Origin: Gnetum montanum
Lineage: Eukaryota > Streptophyta > Gnetopsida > Gnetales > Gnetaceae
DNA length: 64,000 nt
Direction: 5' to 3'
NCBI GenBank assembly: GCA_015680685.1
Contig: MNCI01023742.1
Location: forward strand, 168,489-232,488
The notes under the pieces were generated by a model that saw only the letters and a program-made list of their open reading frames with translations, ran no database searches and was not told the DNA's origin. Position 1 is the stretch's first letter. Each line of letters opens with the position of its first letter. Made by a program: the position numbers and the translations under genes. Below are positions 47,161-57,840 of the stretch, in pieces.

Positions 47161-49203
47161 CTCCTTCTTCTAGCTAACAATCCATATGGCTCCTTAGTTT
47201 TTCTATTTTTATTTTTGACATTTTTGATTTTCAACTTCTTCCATTTTTTGCCATTTTTTGTTTTACACCATCATTAGTATATTTGAACCTTTCTTAATTA
47301 TTTTACACTTGCTTATGTTTTACCTTGTTTTGTTTCATTTGAGTATGAATTTTCATAATTTTGCTAATAAAAGTGTCTTATTACCATAGGACATAGTGCA
47401 ATTATTGTTATTTATTGATAATGGTTTATGCTTAATGACATGATTGTCAATGTCTAGTTTCTATTCTTGAATTTTGATGTTTGATGACTATGACATGATT
47501 TATTTTTCCTAAAATATGTAGTGAGTCCATGTCATTCACCCATTCAAAAAGATCTATGATTTTCTTTATTCTAGGAATTTGAGATTCCTTCCATTAAAGA
47601 AACTTTTAATCAATTGGTGACCTTGGTAGTTCTAGAATTGGGAAGGATTCAAAGGTTTGTAAAGGATGTGAATTCAAGGGGACTCAATACTCTTTGTATT
47701 CTTCTTTTTTCTTGAGTGCTTGAATGCTTTTCACAGACTTCTTATCGTTCCATTTCAACCACTACTAGGAAGTCAAATAAAGTCTTTGCATGGTTTGGTT
47801 CCTATCCAAAATTCACAGAAAAAAGCAACATGATGGGAATTCAAAGCACATCCCTTAGACAAATAAACAAGCTACAAGCACTAGTTATGGGACTAGAAAG
47901 ACATGCATCCATTCCTAAAGGTCCCCTTTAACTAAGGCCTTCTTTCACTTCCTACATCTTTTTTTCTTCTCTTTATGGAATGGTGGTTGTTTTTTGGAAG
48001 CACTCTCATGTTTCAATGGGGTGGACCAGTCTTAAAGTGATGATGCGAACTCACTAAAATTGATAGGTTTTGGTTTGGACTAAGGATGGATTTTCTCAGG
48101 TCATTTTAAACAAAAACATCATAAAGGACTTCTTATAACCTCAATTCCGGATTCCATTCGACCTTCTTCGTCATCCATCTATGCTACCATACCTACCTCA
48201 TTGTTGGGTTCTATGTTATGCTCTATGTCTTAGTTTGATATGTTTGAATTCTTGGATTAATTCTTTTTTGTTAGTCCTTAACTTTTCATGACCATTAATC
48301 AACTATGGGGCCCATAGACTCCTTACATTGAGGTTATGCAAGGGCAACAAGGGCATGAGCCCAAAATGGGAAGGACCTACTTGCATATCTTTTGGTTTGG
48401 TTAGTTAAGTTCCTTATCTTAGACATTGCTACAATCCTATCTTTTGCATATTCCTTTGTGCATTCCACTCATTTCTCCTTACAACTTTTTCTACATTCAT
48501 TCTCTAAATCATTTTTCTCAATTTTTCTAGATTTATGAGCTTCAAAATAGTCTTCTTATATTTTCATATTATTCATGGCCTTTTGAGCTTTTATTTGATC
48601 TCAATTTAATTCAAAAAATCTTTGTATTTTGCAAGTTTGACCAAAGTGAATGATAGTCTACGGTGGTTAATAGTTGTGTAGACGAGGCCTCATCGATGTA
48701 GCCAATCACATCAACAATGCCCTATTAACACATCACAAAACTCTATGTATACCACAACACACTTTAAAGTTTTTATCATTTGCCTCATAACAGATGGGGA
48801 GCTTTTGCATTTTTTAGAGGCCAAAATCTTCTATAGCCCTTAACTTAACCGTTTATCCAAATCACTTTGTTCTTTGATCCTACAGTTACTAGAGGTAAGC
48901 TTTTACTCATGGGGGCTGAAAACCTTAAGGTTTTCGATGAAATTTTTTGAAACGTTTTCTAACTCCCCCAAAGGATTAATGAATATAACAATATGAAACC
49001 ATTAATTTTCAAGAGTTAACCCTTTCAACATACTCCAAAATGATTTATTAACAATAAAATATAAATAAAATAATGATTAAAATTAATTAAATTAGCCATA
49101 ATCACAACTTAGCCAAGTGTAACTATCTTAAGGAGATAATGGTATCCTAATTGTTTCATGTTAGACAAAAAATTGCTAACCCATGGTCTTGTTGTGATTA
49201 CAA
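47161..49203 (+). other. Spacer of copy C between pol and ORF3
   Basis: Non-coding, aligns with spacers of A and B (TTGGTTCCTATCC near 47796, CCCTTAGACAAAT near 47851, ACTAAGGCC near 47931). The internal polypurine motif seen in A, B and D is missing here because of a small deletion after TCTCCTTCTTCTAGCT (near 47177). A U3-like block lies at 48651-48735. Confidence 0.55.
48651..48735 (+). promoter_or_regulatory. U3-like block upstream of ORF3, copy C
   Basis: GACGAGGCCTCATCGATG, GATGTAGCC and GCCCTATTAACACA occur here in the same order as GATGAGGCCT.., GATGTAGCC and GGCCTTATTAACATA in the U3 of this element (40982-41030 and 52290-52375). About 500 bases before ORF3. Confidence 0.5.
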
Positions 49204-52022
49204 ATGGCACTAAGATCAAAACAACCACAAGAAAGAAAACCCTCTCAACCAAGGAAGAAAAGGCCTAGCGTTGGAAGGGGCCAACAAGAATGAGTCCAAG
49301 AACCACTAGAGGCAACCCATGCAATGGGACCTCTTCGAGAAGAGCCTAAGGTGGAGTCTATTCAACAGATTCTAGAACAAGAAGTACCAATAGAGCAATC
49401 ACAATGAGGGAAAGTACTTGGACCTATGCTAAGGCTTAAAGTCACTTTAATCCAAGCTTGCCTTGACATCATTAGGACTCGAGGGATCCAATGCTCAGTT
49501 CTCCTACAATTGAACTTCAGGCCATTTCTAGATAAAGCTCTAATAGAGGTTAAAACACAATTATAAACCTCTTCCATGTAGCCAATCATCACCTATAGTG
49601 GGAAGTGGTACATGGAAGAGACATATCTCTTCTACAATAATAGAAGGCTAGGGTCCATAGTAAAAATCAAGGATATCTAGGTATCCTTCTTAGTCGAAGC
49701 TATCACATAGGAATTGGGGTTGCCTAACACTATGACACAACTGTTAGAGCTATCAACACAAGGTGATCCTAAGGCTAAAAAGAAGTGGACTTAGCAATGT
49801 TATGAGGTCACCTGTAAGGAGTACGATGTGCTCACACCAATAGAGCATATCTACTTCAAGATAGCATCCTATCATCTCAATCTAACAGTGAGGCCCAACA
49901 AGGTGACTACCTTTTCCACCTGAGCATGTGCTGCTCTAAGTAGGAGATTTCTTGTAAACCTTCCACAACTGATCTATTTAGATATTGAAAAGCACTTCAA
50001 GGAGAATGAACGTGGAAGGAAAACCCTACCTTTTCCATGCCTCATTTGAAAACTCTGCAAAGGGAAAGAATCATTCGCTACACTAACAACATAATTAGAC
50101 ATGCTCCCATGGCCTCATGGTCTGAAATAATGAAAGAGAAGACACCTCCCATAACCAAAGAATAGGAGTAGCCACCACCTCCACCACCTACTCAAGAAAC
50201 AATGTCGGAGGCCTGCATAGCCATTGAACACTTATGTAAAATCTGAGAGTAGGTCTTGTGAGAGTAGGAGTAGCATGTAAGAACTAGTAGTGTAGACCCA
50301 TTTTCATATTGACTAGTGATGAGTTACCTTAATGAGGTGACCTGGAGAGTTAGCCAGATGGAAAGGGCTGGGCCAATATTCATTGCCCAATGAATGTAGC
50401 TACCTACAAGGTCTAATCCCAATGCTTGAGAGGTGATAGTTTCATTATCACAACACCATTTATTTCTAGAAATCTCTAGGAATGCTATCTCCTTCTTAGT
50501 GCAACATCAAGTGCAAGAGACTATGGTTGAAAGTAGTTGCTAACTGCATTGTTGAAGCACTTAATGCACCTACCACATCTGTACTAGACATATCTACACT
50601 TCAAGATGTGCATACATCCACAAGCATGATCAATAAAATATTGAATGCAGCCTAGCATGAATAATTGTTGGATTGACTGGTAGGGACTAGGCAACCAATT
50701 CTAGATATCTTTAATTTTTTAGATAACATCACTACAACATAATCAAAGTTTCTTGAAGCAATGGGCAAATGCATCATCTTTGAGGGACAACTTGAGATGG
50801 CTACAACACAGAATCAATGCTTGGCCATGGAGTTTGTCGAATTACATGCCCATCTTGTTGACCTTATGCTTCTCAACCTAGTAATAACTAGAGATGAAGC
50901 TTTTTAATAGCTTCAAGAATGATTTAAGAAGGCTGAGGAGGAAGTAGTAATAGCTATCTTTAAGTAGTCAATGATAGAAGCAAAGACCTACTTGGTTTAG
51001 AAAGACTTGGTTTATATGCATCAAGAGAACAAGGCACTGATCACAGAAAATCATCACCTACATTATGTTAATGCCCAAAAAGAACAAATGCAAGAATTCA
51101 TTCTTTAACAGAAAGAGTAGCTAGCCAAGGTGAATATTGAATTAAGGAAATTGGCTACAGAAAATCAAAATCTATCTATAAAGAAAGTTCATGCCTTATG
51201 CTAGAAGTCTGTCATTGAGATCGCCACCTAGAAAATGAAGCTTTGAAGTTTGAAAAAGTTAAAAATCACTATAAAGACCAAGTTGGATTGCAAAAGTAAA
51301 TGAGAAACACATCCAGATGGCAAAGGCAAAAGTAAATGAAGCCCTCTGGCAACTTCAACATGGAAGAGAGGTATGATAGCCCACCATCAATGGAACTGAT
51401 GCCTATAACAAAGCAAAGATCCACCTAAAGGAGTTGCAAATAGAGGAGATGACAATATACATGGACTTGGCCAATCTTTGTTTTGTGAACTTGGCAATGC
51501 TAACTATTAGATGACTATGGTTAGAGTTGGAAAAATAAGTGGCCAACTTGTACTTACTATACAAGGTAGAGTTCAAGCACCATAAAGACACCAAGTAGAA
51601 GCTTGAGATTGCAAATGCTGAACTCAAAGTTTTCAAAGCACGATTCATGGATTAACAATCAACTACTAAGAACCTGGCCAAGAAAATGAAGGATTACTAG
51701 GAGCTGAAAGATGAAATTGGAGTGTTCGACATTGAACGCAAAAAATTTGCTACCTAGTTTATCAATGCAAAGAAGCTTTTTCTAGTAAGCCCATGTCCTT
51801 GGCATGTGCCTGGTCCAACCCACATTGGTAAAGCTACATGGACAATGCATGATCCTAGAAGTAAGGAGGAAGAAATGAAAGCATTGCTAGATGCTTTTTG
51901 CCTTCCACTAGAAGTTACCGTAGCAATAGGACAACCATAGCTACCTTGACCGCTGCACATGCCTGAAGTTGATGAAGATTCCTTAGAACCTTAGGAGGCA
52001 CCACCTCTTAGGATTGTCTGAC
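49204..52022 (+). pseudogene. ORF3 of copy C (extra ORF)
   Basis: Possible ATG 49204, TGA 52020. About 940 codons with some 25-30 stops, mostly TAG. Residues 1-60 are basic and Gln/Pro-rich. Residues ~80-285: LRLKVTLIQACLDII, NFRPFLDKALIEVKT, KWYMEETYLFYNNRRLGS, EYDVLTPIEHIYFKIASYHL, then KTLPFPCLI-KLCK near 50020-50055; this fits the pattern of the 'putative plant transposon protein' domain (LPF..LI..LC end). Residues ~480-830 form a long coiled coil (for example KQKLEIANAELKVFKARF near 51595-51648). No signal peptide or membrane anchor, so it is unlike an envelope. Homologous to ORF3 of B and D. Role unknown. Confidence 0.62.
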
Positions 52023-52265
52023 CTTCTCCACCAACTTTATGTCATTAGAGGGCATGTTGTCCAAGTTTGATGAGTCACATCATGGTGTTCAATTTTGTGT
52101 CATGAACACCATAACTTTTTGATGTGTTGATTTGTATACTCTGGCACTCAGTATTGTCAAGTCAGTCTATTTTGTTTTGTTTTGATAAGAGTTAGTCAAT
52201 AATCCCATACCTTCCCAATTTTGTAAAGGAACTCAAGGATAAGTTTTCATTTAGTCATGGAGGTA

Positions 52266-53168
52266 AGATGGATTGTAATTAGCTATGTTGATGAGGCCTC
52301 GTCAACTAGGCTTCATTGACAAGGCCTTGTCGATGCATTGTTTCATGCGTTGACAAGGCCTTATTAACATAGCACCCACTTTTTGGCTATAAATACACAT
52401 CCACAAGCCACATTTATAGCAATCAAATTTCAATAGTACTAGAGCTCTTACAGTTTGTTTATTTGAAAGTTAGAAAATTTCTCTCGAGTGTTCACAGCAG
52501 GAGTCATTGAGTGTATGGATCTTTATTCAAGCATTATTGTACTTGAGCATGATAGTGTGTGCATCTATAAAGATGATCTTTTTGATAAACCTTGAAGAAT
52601 TTTGGATAAATTAAATATTTCATTTATGCATTTAATGTTTTTAATCAATTATTCAATATTTTTTAGTAATTAAGTTAATTAAGCAAGATAAGTTAAATAG
52701 ATTAAAATACATAAGTATGACCAATTTGAGCATAACATGTATTTGCTTGGTCATCCTAGTAGTGTTATTGCTTGGTACACCCAGGAGCATAGTGCTTGGT
52801 AACTTAGCAATGGATACGTGGCTTTAGGACGTGTATGGAAAGTGGGACTGGATACTTATGTTAGGACTAGCTATAAACTAGTAGGTTAGTTACATTGAAT
52901 TAGTCATTAAATTACCTTATCTTTTTCTCTATTTAAGCACCAAGACTATAAGACATAAAACTATAAAAATCATATGCCTCAATTACACTTAACCATACAA
53001 TGTGCTTCACAAGTGTAATTAGGAAGATAATGAATGACCTCAGGGCAAGGTTCATTGCTTAGAAGACTAGTCTAATAGAAGCTATAAAGTCCATGGAATT
53101 CAACTAGATCATGCATGAATGCTTTGTGATTCGTATGGTTGGGCATAAGCGTATTTCACCGCTCATCA
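52266..53168 (+). repeat. 3' LTR of copy C
   Basis: Begins AGATGGATTG (first base changed from TG) after GTCATGGAGGTA, ends GCTCATCA, 903 bp. TATAAATA at 52388-52395. U3 words GATGAGGCCTCGTC, GACAAGGCCTTGTCGATGC and GACAAGGCCTTATTAAC form imperfect palindromes around GGCC. Confidence 0.85.
52388..52395 (+). promoter_or_regulatory. TATA box of copy C 3' LTR
   Basis: TATAAATA after the U3 palindromes. Confidence 0.55.
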
Positions 53169-53560
53169 CCTTTCATACTTTGCTAATCACTTGTGCATTG
53201 TAAATGGTTAGGAATAGAATTAAATAAGTAGTTTTTGTTTGAATTAAGACCTTCCTTGATACTATTAAAATAAAAATGTCTTTTTCTCCTTCTATAGTTT
53301 TTCAAAGTTTTTAAAATATTGCTTGTTTTACCAATTTGCAAATTTTCTTAGGATTAGAATAAAGAATGTACTCTTGAATATTCCATTTATTAAGCCACAA
53401 AACTCAATCATGAAGCTATCATTTATCATGGGTTTACATCATCACCTTTTTGAATTATTTATCTACTGAAGATATATAAAGATTATGAGTGTAAGCTATA
53501 AATTGAAAAATAGTTTCACCTTCAAGCAAATTCACAAAAATAGAGAGGCTAATCACTTAT
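53169..53560. other. AT-rich sequence after copy C
   Basis: No gene or repeat recognised. Confidence 0.3.
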
Positions 53561-53703
53561 AGTGATTATGCTATCCATCTTGAAGAGTCTAACCTTAATG
53601 TTGTTGGATGTAAAGATGATCTTATTGCACTTTCACAAACCATGAGTGAATATTCCACATTTTTGTATAATGTCAAGAAAAAAAGTCTAGAATCTTATTG
53701 AAT
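53561..53703 (+). pseudogene. Short copia pol fragment (integrase-RT linker)
   Basis: A 46-codon open stretch SDYAIHLEESNLNVV..DDLIALSQTMSEYSTFLYNVKKKSLES fits the pattern DDP.(S/T)F.(E/Q)AM...S..W..AMK.EL.SM that precedes the RT of Ty1/copia elements. Flanks are not recognisable. Weak but pattern-specific. Confidence 0.4.
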
Positions 53704-53856
53704 TAGCAAAGGGAGCATCAGAGTTAACTATATATATTATGTACTTTTGACTTTATTAAATTGTTCGGGCTTGTGAAATTTCAATGGTTTTGTTCAACTC
53801 TAAATGTACAAAGTTTTTATTTCTTATTGTTTAAAAAGTTCATTGTGTTATGGTAG

Positions 53857-54080
53857 ATACCAGGACTAATACCCAGAAAGTTTTTTCGTATTGGAAGGCC
53901 CAAGAAACCAATTTCAGTAACGGACAAAATCACTCTGACTCATGCTGCAGAAGCAAAGTTGTTGCATATTTAGGATGAGAGGGAGGTTTATGCCTTCGAG
54001 CTCCACAATCTGGGGAAGGCGGATACTTTTTTCTTATAAGGTGTTCCCAAGTTACACTCTGGGCATGTGCCCAGGTCGGT
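53857..54080 (+). other. Exon-like low-copy fragment, unknown protein
   Basis: After a TAG acceptor-like site (53854-53856) one frame reads IPGLIPRKFFRIGRPKKP..., ITLTHAAEAKLLHI, then EREVYAFELHNLGKADTFFL and VPKLHSGHVPR with two stops. Composition is like a normal plant exon, not like the transposons around it. I do not recognise the family. Confidence 0.3.
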
Positions 54081-54869
54081 CCTTTCTCTTACTTTAAAGT
54101 CTAAACATTGTTGCGGATAAGGTTTAACGTTTCTTTGTGTAGATAAGTATGGTTTCTTACGTTATCTGGACATCATTTCCTCTTCATGCATGCCTTGAAA
54201 CAAGGTCTCTAAAGTCAGTGTCGTATTTTTTCAGTGGTGAGCTTGGGAGAAAGGATTTGTTTCAGCACTCGGGCTTGGTCCATAAAAGAAGCCAAATCTA
54301 CGTCATCTGCATTTACCTCGTAATGGCAAACCAGAATCGATTTCTGCTTCCTCGACCACTCTAAACAGCCACTGGAACTTGTGAAATGTTTCCTAATTAA
54401 ACGGAGAACTTGAGAGTGAGCATGGTAGTGAGCAGTCAAACACTTATCCTATTCCCTCTGAGATCCTCTTCCATAACATCTGCAATTCTCATTCCACAAG
54501 CCACCGAAACGGCGCTCTCGACAATCTCCCAAAGACCGCAATTCTGTTTCTGTGCAAAACAATTATCCATCCTAGAAGACGTGCAAAGAATATGCTATTT
54601 CTTCACGCCGCTGATATGCTACTTAACGCTCACAATTCCGCGCAAGAACACGTGAAGGTTATGGCTGGCAAGGAAGCGTAATGTTGACCATGGCGGCTCT
54701 AGAAATGTCCGTTTATGTTTGGCAGGTGCGGCTCCTGTGTGGGAGGAGGACATCTCATGAGGACATCTCATGTTCTACGTTAGTGATTGTTGATTGTTGA
54801 TGGCAACATTGCCCATGTTAGGCACAGGGCCATGACTCATTAGTCTAATCACTAGGGCATAGTTACACC
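54081..54869 (-). other. Low-copy-like DNA with unidentified minus-strand reading frames
   Basis: Base composition close to 45% GC, unlike the AT-rich repeats. Minus strand has a 45-codon frame starting with ATG near 54570 (MDNCFAQKQNCGLWEIVES) and, in another frame, an open stretch at 54215-54439 (HYHAHSQVLRLIRKHFTSSS...). Together they could be a frameshifted gene fragment. A 13-bp unit AGGACATCTCATG is tandemly repeated at 54747-54772. Confidence 0.25.
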
Positions 54870-56190
54870 ATTTGAATAAGGGTCCTTTTAATAAGAGGCA
54901 TCATGCAACCTTTAAATTATTTATTGTTATAAGAGATTATTGTCATCTGTCAATAGAAGTCATAAAGGCCACATCCACAGGCCTGAACCCAACCTGCATC
55001 TTTGTTCTAGGCTGCCAAGTAGAATCTATGGTGTTCCTTTGTGCTAAACCATAGAAACTTCTGTAAATAGGAATGAAGATGTAACCATGGCAATGTAAAT
55101 AGGAATGCTTAAGAGGAGCACTTTGGCAAGGGTATGCTTCCTAACAATGAAGAGGTACATTCTTCTCCAAGAAGTAAGACACTTCTGTAGTTTAGCAAGA
55201 ATATTCTGTCTACATACAATAGACTTCCTACCTTGAAGAAGAGGTTTTCGAAGATAAGTGGTTGGTAAGGTTGTTATGGAACATCAAAGAAGGCAAGCAA
55301 TATGGGAAAAATGGTTCCATGGGCATCCAAGCTATTAAAGCTTAGTCTTCTAGTAGTTGACTCTTAGGCTAGTTGTTTGAGCAAACCATTGCAAAGCTTA
55401 CTTGATTCTCTAGGTGTTGGAAACAAAAGTTACAAAAAAATCACTGTATTATTAGCATGTCTTAATGACTTCAAGCCCTAGAGAAAAGGGGGAAACCCCC
55501 CTATTTATCCAATGACCTACACAAATTGTGTGGCTATGAGAGTAAACTAGTATGGGGAGAGGAGATCCCCTTACCTAAGGCTATGGGCAAGAGTGAACTA
55601 ATTAGAGAGATGCCTTTTATAGAAACCTAGTACCTCACCATGTGTAGGATAAAATGGCATAAATGAATAAGCCCATGGAACCAATTGTTGAATCTCAACT
55701 TTGACAAAGTAAGAATAAGGGTTTCTAAATCAACTTTATCATAAGCCTTGGACAAGTTTAATTTAAGAAAAAAAATCCTTTTTATTAACATGGGCCGAAT
55801 TGAGAACTTCATGAGCTAAATTCACAATATTATAGATGGTTTCCCTAGAATGAAACTAACTTGATCATCTTCTAAGATATTTGGGAGGAGAGGCTTAAGA
55901 CAAAGACCATGGATCTTGTACATAAGCTTGTAGATGAAGTTACGCATATGGCACAACAATCAGCTCATGATAAGATCAAATCTCAATCTCGTTCGGGAAG
56001 CAACAGAAGTTATGTAGTATTCAGAGCCTAAGATAAAATGTTATGGGTAAACTAGAGATGAGTATGGCCTTCAAATCCTAGCCGATGATATTTCAAAACT
56101 CCTTTAAGTAAAAATTCCATCAATGCAAGGTAGGGGATTTATCATTGGGAGAGTCCGCCACAGGCAGCTGAACCAAAGGACAAGATGTCA
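54870..56190 (-). mobile_element. L1-type LINE fragment
   Basis: Minus-strand reverse transcriptase of the non-LTR type (see next entry). 5' part of the element and any 3' tail were not found. Many stops and frameshifts. Confidence 0.75.
55040..56190 (-). pseudogene. LINE reverse transcriptase
   Basis: Reading right to left: NFIYKLMYKIHGLCLKPLLP and LEDDQVSFILGKPSI (near 55930-55840), counterpart of the N..YK..SK....RLKP.LP..I...Q..F..GR motif; LKLNLSKAYDKVDLETLILT (near 55770-55710), the first catalytic Asp region; GDLLSPYYFTL (near 55580-55550), counterpart of GDPLSPYLF; a decayed active-site region near 55470-55440; and a C-terminal LQKCLTSWRRMYLF....LLLSIPIYI block (near 55210-55100). 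Order and motifs are those of plant L1 elements. Confidence 0.75.
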
Positions 56191-56448
56191 TCGAAGAATA
56201 GCATTATTTTCTTAGCTAACTTTCCAAAGAATCAAATCGCCCAGAGAGTCATACATGATCCATTCATGTTGATAAGTTAATACCTTTTCCTTAGACGTTA
56301 TATACATCTTTTTTCCCTTCACACACCCATATTCTCATACAGCTTTTTCCATTCAACTCCTACATGGTCCATTCATGTTAATAAGTTCGTTGCTCATAAA
56401 TGCATGATATCTAGGCTGTTAACACTTAAAATGGACGACTGCTGCTGC
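56191..56448. other. Intergenic, with a dispersed 28-bp direct repeat
   Basis: ACATG(A/G)TCCATTCATGTT(G/A)ATAAGTT occurs at about 56253 and 56363. No gene. Confidence 0.5.
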
Positions 56449-56579
56449 CATATTTAGGAATAAAGTGAGACGTTTGTGATGGCTACTTTAACGTATGCCT
56501 TGGTTTTCCATGCAAAACAGTAAACTGGGTTTTGTAACGTTGCAGCAGTCACAAACGTCTCACTTTATTCCTAAATATG
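56449..56579. repeat. Perfect 31-bp inverted repeat (long hairpin)
   Basis: Arms 56449-56479 and 56549-56579 are exact reverse complements (core TTTAGGAATAAAGTGAGACG), separated by 69 bases; pairing continues imperfectly outward (CTGCTG/CAGGCAG). It lies about 100 bp before the P450 start. Confidence 0.9.
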
Positions 56580-56590
56580 ACAGGCAGAAA

Positions 56591-56652
56591 ACGAAGGACG
56601 AACTGGTAAGTAATTAGCGTAACGAAGGACGAACTGGTAAGTAATTAGCGTA
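56591..56652. repeat. 31-bp perfect tandem duplication
   Basis: Unit ACGAAGGACGAACTGGTAAG... at 56591-56621 and 56622-56652, identical. It ends 25 bases before the P450 ATG. Confidence 0.9.
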
Positions 56653-56677
56653 ACCCAGAGGAAAACTGCACTGTGCA

Positions 56678-57019
56678 ATGGATCTCTACTGGTTATGGGC
56701 TCTTGTTGCCTCTTTTCTCAGCTGGATTCTGATAAAGTTCCTCTGTGGGAAACACAATCAGAGGTCCCGAAAGCTCAATCTCCCGCCCAGTCCCAAAGCA
56801 TGGCCTGTAATAGGGCATCTGCACATGGCCTCCAAGCTCAACCACAGAGGCCTGCCAAAGCTGTGGACGTGGGCATCGTGGCGGTGGTGGGTGAGAGTGG
56901 CAGCGGTTAGGTTGCAGCAACCGGCGAAGTCGTGGCGACATGGCAGACGCATGGAGCATAAGCATTACCCAGCAGACGTGGGGATGGTGCTAAAAATCAT
57001 GGGCCTCGGGCAAAATTAA
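56678..57019 (+). pseudogene. Truncated cytochrome P450, N-terminus only
   Basis: ATG at 56678 (context CAATGG). Residues 2-23 (LYWLWALVASFLSWILIKFL) form the membrane anchor; residues 24-33 are basic; then LPPSPKAWPVIGHLHM at residues 35-50, the proline-rich hinge (PPGP motif, here PPSP) of plant A-type microsomal P450s. After about residue 62 (HRGLPKLW) the frame no longer looks like a P450: expected helix A/B and substrate-recognition sequence are replaced by Trp/Arg-rich translation, and no I-helix, ExxR or heme Cys motif is present anywhere downstream. The reading frame ends at 57019. Subfamily cannot be told. Confidence 0.7.
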
Positions 57020-57159
57020 ATGGGCCCAACTCCATGCTTACTCAAAATAACTGGGCCGGGCCTACCTGCTGGCAATGACGCTGCATATAAAGTGCGCCTT
57101 GCTGGTTGTTTGGGGCCATCATAGCACAGTGGACAGATCTTCCGGCCTCCCCTGTCCCG

Positions 57160-57235
57160 TATACGTAGTATACGGAAGTGCCCTACCGAATAGTCTCCTT
57201 AAACAAGTTTGTCCAAAATTTAGGTATCGTCGCTA
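57160..57235 (+). repeat. Fragment similar to the LTR end at 62440
   Basis: GTGCCCTACCGAATAGTCTCCTTAAACAAG and GTCCAAAATTTAGGTAT match GCGCCCTAGGCGATAGTCTCCTAAAACAAG and GTCCAAAATTTACGCAT at 62454-62512, so an LTR piece of the same element family lies here. Confidence 0.5.
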
Positions 57236-57398
57236 TATGTTTCAATACAGAAATGTGGCAGCCTGGATAAGTTTGTCCAAAATTTAGGTATCGTCGCTAT
57301 ATGTTTCAATACAGAAATGTGGCAGCCTGGATAAGGCATCTGTTTAATCAACTGTTTCTGTACGAAGGCATCTGTCTAATCAACTGTTTCTGTATGAA
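57207..57398. repeat. Two adjacent tandem duplications (64 bp and 32 bp)
   Basis: 57207-57270 and 57271-57334 are identical. 57335-57366 and 57367-57398 (GGCATCTGTTTAATCAACTG...) differ at two bases. Open frames at 57075 and 57301 cross these repeats and have no domain. Confidence 0.88.
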
Positions 57399-57840
57399 GT
57401 ATGAACAAATAATTCCGAAATATGAATACGTTACGACGATGCAACAACGCCAAAGAAAACGAAACAACTGTAATCATGAGGGATGGAGCCTCCTGTGTGT
57501 GATTTTCGTCATGGTTGCGACTTGCGAGAAAGGTACGAGCAGGTCGATAGAGTCAATTCGGAATTGGAACATTCAGTGTCCAATTAAATTTTGCATTATA
57601 CAGGCCTACCCACAAACTAGATCCGTTTACGAGTGAAATATGGTGGTTTAACTGGATTTTCCTTCCCTTCCCGTTAAGCTGGCTCTGTTACTGCGCTGGC
57701 TGATATTTAATATTTTGCATTATGTGCTCGCTGCGCTCTTGCTCTGCTCCATCTCAAGTAGTTCTGTGCTCCTCTCCCGAAAGGCATCTGCTCGCAATAG
57801 AATAAGCAAATCCGGCCAAGCAGAACTTTTCCTGTTATGA
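57399..57840. other. Intergenic sequence upstream of the NBS-LRR gene
   Basis: No repeats recognised. Would contain the promoter of the gene below; no convincing TATA box chosen. Confidence 0.3.

Larger units (their letters stand above)
40961..53168 (+). mobile_element. Athila/Tat-like Ty3/gypsy element, copy C, most complete
   Basis: Stub of 5' LTR (40961-41048), gag, protease, RT, RNase H, integrase, spacer, ORF3, 3' LTR (52266-53168). The stub and the 3' LTR share GCTATGTTGATGAGGCC and CCTTGTCGATGCAT words, so they are a pair. From gag to the start of RT (41507-44509) all blocks lie in one frame, apart from stops. About 12.2 kb. Confidence 0.85.

Noticed and set aside
49204-52022. Envelope gene as in Athila or retroviruses
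   Set aside because: No signal peptide, no membrane segment, no Cys-rich ectodomain; it is coiled-coil rich and has the plant transposon-like motif.
56693-56965. Minus-strand frames opposite the P450
   Set aside because: The + strand shows the P450 anchor and hinge; the minus frames are its shadows.
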